DNA of 64,000 nt from assembly GCA_947645195.1 (NCBI GenBank), contig CANSGD010000056.1:124001-188000 (forward strand). The letters run 5' to 3'. Below the pieces are notes generated by a model. The model was not told the DNA's origin. It was given only the letters and a program-made list of their open reading frames with translations, and made no database searches. Origin of the DNA: Patellifolia procumbens (taxonomy: Eukaryota; Streptophyta; Magnoliopsida; Caryophyllales; Amaranthaceae). Below, one piece after another: positions 57,366-64,000 of the stretch (position 1 is the first letter of the stretch; every line of letters starts with the position of its first letter). A program made the translations under genes and the position numbers.

Positions 57366-58131
57366 TTACTTAATTTCTAACTTTTGGATTTCTCTTTGGA
57401 TAACGGATTGAGTGCCAAGTAGATTAAGGGCAACATAGTTTTTCTGACTAAGAGTATCATCCACCACATTGGCCTTTCCAGGGTGATATTGAATATCTAA
57501 TTCGTAATCCTTTATGAATTCTAACCACCTTCTTTGTCTCATGTTAATCTCTTTTTGAGCGAATATATATTTAAGGCTTTTGTGATCGGTGTAAATTTTA
57601 CATTTAACCCCATATAGATAATATCTCCAAATTTTCAATGAGAATATAATTGGGGCAAGTTTAAGGTCATGGGTAGGATAATTCTGTTCATGAGGTTTCA
57701 ACTAACGGGATGCATAAGCTATCACTTTCCCATGTTGCATCAATACACACCCCAACCCTTGTTTGGAGGCATCATTATATATTTCTAACCCTTCTGTACC
57801 ACTAGGAAGAGTAAGGATTGGAGCTATGGTAAGACGAAGTTTAAGCTCTTGGAATGCAGTTTCACACTTACTGCTCCATTCAAATTTTGCAGTTTTTCTT
57901 ATAAGGTTGGTGATAGGTTGAGCTATTCGGGAAATTTTTTTCACAAATCGACGATAGTATCCTGTTAATCCTAAAAAGCTTCATACTTCTGAAACATTTG
58001 TAGGTCGAGGCCAATTAGTGATTGCTTCAATTTTTTGAGAATCGACTTGCACTTCATCTCTAGACACCACATGCCCTAGGAATGATATTTTCTCTAACCA
58101 AAATCCACACTTTTTAAATTTTGCATACAAC
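57366..58131 (-). pseudogene. Tekay-type RNase H and RT end
   Basis: From 57944 the frame gives RT-thumb and RNase H parts (FEWSSKCETAFQELK, YNDASKQGLGCVLMQ), a stop at 57699-57701, then YLYGVKCKIYTDHKSLKYIF and RRWLEFIKDYEL. Upstream (57945-58131) the RT remnant reads like VSFLG..GYYRRF. The rest of RT is cut off by TR-GAG2. Confidence 0.8.
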
Positions 58132-59762
58132 TGATAGGTTTTAGTCGTGTCACCTAATCAAAGATAAACCTACAGACCTCTAACTACGATAGTCAGTGGA
58201 AGCAGGGTCGAATCCACAGGGAGACAGAGTTTCTAAATTAATACTCAACCAATTCAGCTACTCCAGATGAAATCAGGGAAGAAATAATTAACTAATGAAT
58301 AAACTACAGAAGACGGAATAAATCGAGGGTTTAGCTATGGAATAAAAGTTTAGGGTATTAGGTCGGTCCACCATGCTTATACCAATCAAACAAGGTCAAC
58401 AACTATCAAAACCTAAGTCAAGAGTCGAGGGATTAGAGCCTATGTTGAGCTATGGTTAAGACTCAACGCTCATAGTTCAACATACGCCGCATGTTCACTA
58501 ACGTAATCAGAACTACTGACATGTCCTAGGTCTCTAGTCGTAAGACGGATCCGTGCAAACAACTATTAACCACAAGCAACCAACGAAACTGCGCAATAAC
58601 GTTAATTACTCAATAAAGAACAAACCACATCACAATCACCCTAATCAAGCCCTAGAAATCAATAAGAGTCTAAATCACAATCATGGTATAAACATGGCTT
58701 TCCTATCTAACACCCTAGAAAGAGACTACTCACTCATGATCGAATTAACAACGACAAAACTAATATGAAACCCTAACAATTGCATCATGAACGATTAAAT
58801 AAAAAAACTAAGCAATCAAGAATAACAAAAGAGATTAGGATAAGGAAGAGTACCAATTGACGGAAAGCAGGAACTTTTATTGAAATCGAAATAGGTTTGA
58901 TCACCTCTAAATTAATCTAAAGTGTTTGAATTGAACTAAGAACAATGAAGGATAAACCTAGTCTAAAGCTAATGAAAGATGAATAATAGATGATAAAAAG
59001 ATGTCCCTAAATAATGAGGAAAACGGTATTTATAATATCCCTCAAGTTCACTAAAAACGGAAATAAGAAAGCGAAAAAGTGCGATTTAGGCACCAGACCC
59101 GATCGGGCCCGAGCACAGTACCCGATCGGGTCAAACAACACTCTCAGCAATTTGTCTTCTGGGCCTTCGTATAGCAGCAGCGCAGCATTAACCAAATTAT
59201 ACGGCCCACCCGATCGGGCCGTGGGCATCCACCCGATCGGGCCAGGCGACAAACGAGCCCAACAAGCTCGCCTCATCCGCAGCTTCACAACAAGAGCTAT
59301 GAGCAGCCCACCCGATCGGGTCGGGTGGTGAACACCCGATCGGGCCTGGTGCATGTGTGCTCGCCCGATGCGATCGGGCAAGACTTGCCTGATCGGGTCC
59401 GTGACTTTCATACCCGATCATAAATACTTCGCCCGATCGGGCCATTTTTGCCCGATCAGTGCACGGAAACTCCTTTGACTCCTTGGCTCTCTAATCTTCA
59501 CGTTTAGGGGTCTTGGGACCTCCTAAACTATCCATAAAGCTCGTGAGCCATCCTACATGCCTCGTAACATCTCGTAAAGCCGTGGTTGCTTCCAAAAGGC
59601 TCGGGAATAAGGAGAAAACTCCATAAAACCTGCAATTCAATACTAAAACACGAAACCACAAATACATACGATAGTTAGCACAAAATAGCTCCCAAGAGCT
59701 CCAATGACGCACAAATTAGCTTGTAAATAAGGGAGAAAATTCTATATAAATACGTGATATCA
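58132..59762 (-). repeat. TR-GAG2 3' LTR (1631 bp)
   Basis: + strand TGATAGGT to GATATCA. The part from about 59000 to 59762 is like the TR-GAG1 LTR, while the first ~750 bases read closer to the NA3 LTRs. Palindrome cluster at 59098-59460, TATA complement at about 59025-59035. Confidence 0.85.
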
Positions 59763-59764
59763 AA

Positions 59765-59771
59765 CTCCCCC
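59765..59771 (-). promoter_or_regulatory. TR-GAG2 polypurine tract
   Basis: CTCCCCC on the + strand (GGGGGAG on the - strand), 2 bases from the LTR. Confidence 0.8.
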
Positions 59772-61393
59772 AAGCTAAACCTTTGCTTGTCCTCAAGCAA
59801 ACAGCACATGAACATGGAATAGATTACCTCACCCCAAAGATAAAAACAAATCAAAGCTCAAAACATTTTCAAGACTAAGAATCGTTCAAGCAGGCATAAT
59901 TCAAGTTTGGCTCAACAAATCCATCCAACCACCAATCATTCAAGCAATTTATCAAACTCAAGCATCCACAAAGCATACAAGTCCTGAAAAGGCACTCACA
60001 AGGGTGTCACTCCTCTCAATTTTGTGGCAGGCAAAGAATGTGCCCGAACACTCACCAACCCGACCATAAGTACCCTTCCCACTCACACTCTCATGTGCTT
60101 AAGAAGGTTCAATGACGCTCATCCTAGTCAAGTCGACTCAATTAGCAGAAATACTCTTTAACTTTGACAAACTAACTCGAAATCAATCAAATGAACATTG
60201 CAGACACGAGCTCAAGAGGACTTTATAGGGTTGTAATGGGGCTTAGGTGAGAGGTAGGGGATACTTTTGGGTAATGTGGTGGAAAAACCAAGAAAGGGGG
60301 AGCATAAACCATTCAAACAAGGCCTAAGATGACCTACACAACTCCCAACAATCACCATAAAACCATGTAAAGTAACCCAACTCTCAAAAATCAATGAAAA
60401 GCTCATAACAAACCCAATTTTCTAGCAATGGAGCGAATATTCCTTTATGAACGTACGTGAATGAAAGAACTAGAATTCTTTTGAATTTTCATTTCATTTT
60501 TCTTTCATTTTTCTGAACTTCATTCACGCAACTCTAAACTTGCTTTTTCTTTTCTCTTTCTCACTCTCAAACCACAGCAAATACACTTTTAAATTCCTCA
60601 AAAACCAAACTAAACCAACAAACCAATCTCAAACTTAACCCATACAAAAGCTCCCCCAAGCTAGGCTTGGAAATATATCAAGTGAAGGCTTTGGGCTCAT
60701 AATAGGGGTTTAAGTAACACGAAACAAGTCATTAGGCTCAGCGGGGCTAAGGAGGATAAAAGTATATCAAAAATTCACTCTGAAGCTCAAGAATTAGACA
60801 AAAGAACGCCTCTATCACAGCACATGCTACAAGTCATCTAAAATCAGACAAGTACGAAGTCAAAGTCAAGATCAATCCACTAAAGAGGAACTAACACACA
60901 AGAATAGACTGGATAATAATATGAATCCAATAGGCTACAAAGAGGCCTCACAGTCTAACCAATTCAGGTATGCAGCACAAAGTGGTCTAATATAATCCAA
61001 AAAAGCTCGAAATCATAGCAATCAAACATCAAATCATAGCCTCAAGATCACAAATGCCCAGCTATCCAGAAAACAAAGTCAAATTATTTTCAAATAGAGC
61101 ACAGCAAGGGGCACAAGGAGGCAACTAAACCAGTCATGGGAACCATATTTTTTTTTTGATTTTTTCAGTATTTTTCGAAAGCAGTAAATCTACTCTAGAA
61201 AGCAGTAAAAGAGATAGGGAATACAAACAGAACTCCTCCCCCAAGCTGAACTTGGCAGTGTCCTCAATGCCAAAAGGTGATAAGGACTATGCTAAGAGGA
61301 AAAACAATGTTAGTACCCTCACTCTCGCTCACAAAAAGAAGAAAAATAAAAAGAAAAAAAAACATGAAAAGAAAAGGAAAAAGGGAAAGAATA
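59772..61393 (-). other. TR-GAG2 3' noncoding region
   Basis: No gene. Matches TR-GAG1 and NA3 in full, with two further PPT-like motifs near 60652 and 61237. Confidence 0.7.
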
Positions 61394-61455
61394 CGAGTTG
61401 CCTCTCGCACAGCGCTGGTTTATAAAGGTCCCGCACGACCATTATCCTCCATCTC

Positions 61456-63714
61456 TCAAATAGGAGGGGCTTGGCAATGAGTGCCACCCTCATCAAACAT
61501 CTTTCTCCTCCAAATGTTCTTGACTATGCCTCCAGACGGTGAGGCAACCTTAGGTGGAATTGGAGTCTTCTCCACACCTACTTCATCCAAAACCTCATCC
61601 CTGCAACAAGATTGTTCAAGCATAGGTGCCTTAACAGCATTGGTTAGTTTAAACATCACTTTATCATCACCAACACTAAGAGTTAAAGACCCAGACTTAA
61701 CATCAATTACAGCACCAGCAGTACACAAAAATGGCCTACCCAAGATAATAGGAATCTGGGCATCCTCATCCATATCTAATACCACAAAATCAACAGGGAT
61801 ATAGAATTTCCCGACCCTAACAGGAACGTCCTCTAAAACACCTAGAGGGTATTTTATAGAACGATCCGCCATCTGTAGAGTGATTTGCGTGCATTTAAGT
61901 GCTCCCATGTTAAGTTTCTCAAAAACAGATAATGGCATAACCGAAACAGAAGCACCTAAATCACACAAAGCCTTGTCAATAAAAATAGGTCCTAGATGGC
62001 AAGGTATAGAAAAACTACCAGGATCTTTTAACTTTGGTGGGGCTTTATTTTGGATAAAAGCACTACACTCTTCAGTAAGAGCGACACGTTCAACCCCACC
62101 AAAGTCTCTTTTATTAATGATCATGTCTTTCAGAAATTTGGCATAAACAGGCACTTGGGTAATTAAGTCTGTAAATGGAATCGTTACCTCAAGGTTCTTG
62201 ACCATAGCCAAGAACTTACCAAACTGCTGATCGACCTTGGACTGTTGCATCCTGTGAGGAAAAGGTAGCCTTGGTGTAAAAGGTGTTTCAGAAACCTTCT
62301 CCTTTTTCTTCTCTGTCTGTTCAGCTTCTGCAGACAAATCGACTTCAGACGTCGAATTTTTCCTTTTTCCTTCCTCTACCACCCTCTTCTTCTCTGCAGT
62401 CGGGGTAACCTCATCAATGGGCACTGGAGGAGCATCATAAGCTATGCCACTACGAAGAGTGATGGCATTCACATGTTCCCTCTGAAAGGATTGCCCTGGC
62501 AATTGTCCCTGCTGCCTTTGTGCATTAGTTTCTGCCAATTGAGCAACTTGAGCCTCGAGAAGTTTGATGTGCTTCTCTTGGGCCCTCCGTGTTTCCTCAT
62601 TTGCCTTTTGCATAGACAATATCAGTTTCATCAGTTCAGAATTGCTAGGCTCTTGTGGGTTATGGTTTTGTGGAGGTGGGGTGGAAAAATTTTGTGGAGT
62701 TTGGAAATTATTGTGGTGATGGAAGTTTTGTGGTGGTGGTCTTTGGAAATGTTGTGGGGTTTGATGGTATGAGGGTATAGGATAGTTTTGTGGATTTTGG
62801 TAGTTATGTGGAGGGGGGAAGGTTTGTGGCCTTTGTTGAAAGGCGTTTGCCTGCTCCATCTGAAATTGACTGAACTGACAGTCATGCCCAAAGTGACCCT
62901 GAACACCACATACCTCGCAGTAAGATGAGGTAATGGGTGCTACGGCAGACATAGCATTGATGCTCATAGGCGGAGGTGTCGAACTAGAAGACTTCATTAG
63001 TTGCTGAGTCAGTTGCGTCATCTGAGATGTAAGCAATGAAATAGCGTCAACTTCAAGTACCTTCTTAGTCAAACTCCTAGATGATGAGTGGTCATTGGCT
63101 GCAAGATTTGATATGAATTCATAACCCTCATCAACTGCCTTGTCTAAAAACACTCCTCCTGCAGACGAATCAACAATACACTTCGTCTGAGGCTGCAGAC
63201 CATTGTAGAATGTCTGCGTCAAGAACCATTTGTCCATATTGTGGTGTGGACACTCTCTCTGTAGATCTCTAAACCTAGCCCACGCTTCCCTTAATGTTTC
63301 ATCAGGCTCTTGGGAAAACGTGGCTAGTTTATTTCTGATTTCTGCTGTTTTAGTAGGTGGGTAATACTCTCTCAGAAATGCAGCAGAAATCTCACTCCAT
63401 TCAGTTTCCTGCACATCGTTCAGCCACTTCTGGGCTCTATCTCTCAAACAAAACTCGAACAACATGACTTTTAACTGATCTGGAGTGACGCCGGCATGTT
63501 TAATGGTTCGACAAAGTTGTTGAAACCGTTGCAGATGATTTGCCGGATCTTCAGTAGGATGCCCACCAAACTGATTTTGCTGGACCATGCTGATGAGTCC
63601 AGGTTTAATCTCAAAATTGTTAGCGGCGATGGTGGGCATTGGTGGTCCAGTAGAAAGACCATCCGGGTTGGGCACCCCATAAGATTTCAGTGACTTTGAC
63701 ATGAGTGAACCCAA
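61456..63714 (-). pseudogene. gag: TR-GAG2 Gag-protease, long open frame lacking its N-terminus
   Basis: One uninterrupted frame of 752 codons covers the Gag domain, a CCHC knuckle (CEVCGVQGHFGHDC), a Pro/Asn/Gln-rich linker, a coiled-coil-like part, the Glu/Lys-rich linker and protease with DLGASVSVMP and ILGRPFL, ending QAPPI. The first real ATG is 63702 (MSKSLKSYG). The ~50 N-terminal residues of TR-GAG1 Gag, the leader and the PBS are missing because the frame runs straight into LTR sequence near 63739. The intact frame shows the original one-ORF Gag-protease design. Confidence 0.85.
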
Positions 63715-63738
63715 GGTGTCTGTTCCAGAGGTGTTCAG

Positions 63739-64000
63739 GTTAAAGTCGTATCACATATTCAAAGATAATTCCTACCAACCTCTAACAATGGTAGTAAAGG
63801 GAAGCAGGGTCGAATCCACAGAGAGACGGAGTTCTAAGTTAATATTCAGCTAAAAAGCTACTTCAGACAAGATCAGATAGAAACAGCTGAACTAATAATT
63901 AACTACTAGAAAACAATATAAAATGGAATTTTACTCTATGAAATAAAGGTCTAGGGAATTAGTTCGGTCCACCATGCTTATACCAATCAAAGGATCAAAC
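63739..64000 (-). repeat. TR-GAG2 5' LTR, partial
   Basis: Matches the TR-GAG1 LTR end (39180-39429, inverted) but lacks the last ~5 bases and joins directly to gag. It reads closer to TR-GAG1 than to this element's own 3' LTR. Confidence 0.75.

Larger units (their letters stand above)
54344..58131 (-). mobile_element. Tekay-type chromovirus, 3' part
   Basis: From its 3' end: LTR (from an unclear point near 54.35-54.5 kb to 55842), integrase with chromodomain, RNase H and the end of RT. The remainder is cut off by the TR-GAG2 LTR at 58132. The LTR start TGTAATAACCGGG follows a purine run, AAGAAGGGAAGG, as in chromoviruses. It lies next to or inside E2. Confidence 0.8.
58132..64000 (-). mobile_element. 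TR-GAG2: second gag-protease LTR element, runs off the window
   Basis: The 3' LTR is 58132-59762, the PPT 59765-59771, the 3' noncoding region to about 61393, the conserved block 61394-61446, gag-protease 61456-63714, and a partial 5' LTR from about 63739. As in TR-GAG1, no pol lies between protease and the block. The bases at 58127-58131 (ACAAC) should be repeated beyond the window if this is one intact insertion. Confidence 0.85.

Overview
The window is nuclear DNA of a flowering plant, most likely a eudicot. The evidence is an intact SAUR (auxin-responsive) gene surrounded by plant-type Athila and Tekay Ty3/gypsy elements, a Ty1/copia relic, a LINE, and CACTA, hAT, Mutator-like and Stowaway-like DNA elements. 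I cannot name the species. Only about 0.4 kb is an intact host coding sequence; almost everything else is transposable elements, many nested inside one another.

Layout, left to right. 1-9411: the 3' three quarters of an Athila-like element (E1, + strand) with broken protease, RT, RNase H, integrase and a downstream 'env-position' ORF, ending in a 1557-bp LTR. 10080-10376: a CACTA 3' end. About 10.7-14.15 kb: a decayed Ty1/copia pol. 14443-20004: a non-autonomous hAT element with perfect 8-bp target duplications, G-rich repeat arrays near both ends and what looks like a captured promoter. 20473-20901: the SAUR gene. 21.6-24.3 kb: intergenic DNA with three Stowaway-like MITEs. 24.4-26.5 kb: a retroelement fragment and a LINE fragment.

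From 26522 to the right lies a second Athila-like element (E2, - strand) split by a nest of insertions. A Pack-type CACTA (28743-34883) carries its own hAT and Mutator-like insertions. A chromovirus-type solo LTR (35981-46195, TSD AGGAG) is itself split by a very young gag-protease element, TR-GAG1 (37823-45271, TSD GGGCG). A second young non-autonomous LTR element, NA3 (46614-52694, TSD GAGAC), carries an unfamiliar two-ORF cargo. A Mutator-like element follows (53337-54334), then a Tekay-type chromovirus (about 54.4-58.13 kb) broken by a second gag-protease element, TR-GAG2 (58132 to the window end).

How the parts relate. E1, E2, TR-GAG1, TR-GAG2 and NA3 share one LTR design, and the two primer-binding sites that can be seen match tRNA-Asp. 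Their LTRs carry clusters of the palindrome CCCGATCGGG and a 5-bp longer spaced form just upstream of the LTR TATA box. They also share a conserved block right after the coding region and three polypurine-tract-like motifs in the 3' noncoding region. The pattern suggests one autonomous Athila-like lineage with at least two non-autonomous families living off it: one keeps gag and protease but no pol, the other keeps neither. A cluster like the one in the LTR also lies inside E1, upstream of its env-position ORF, and may mark an internal promoter.
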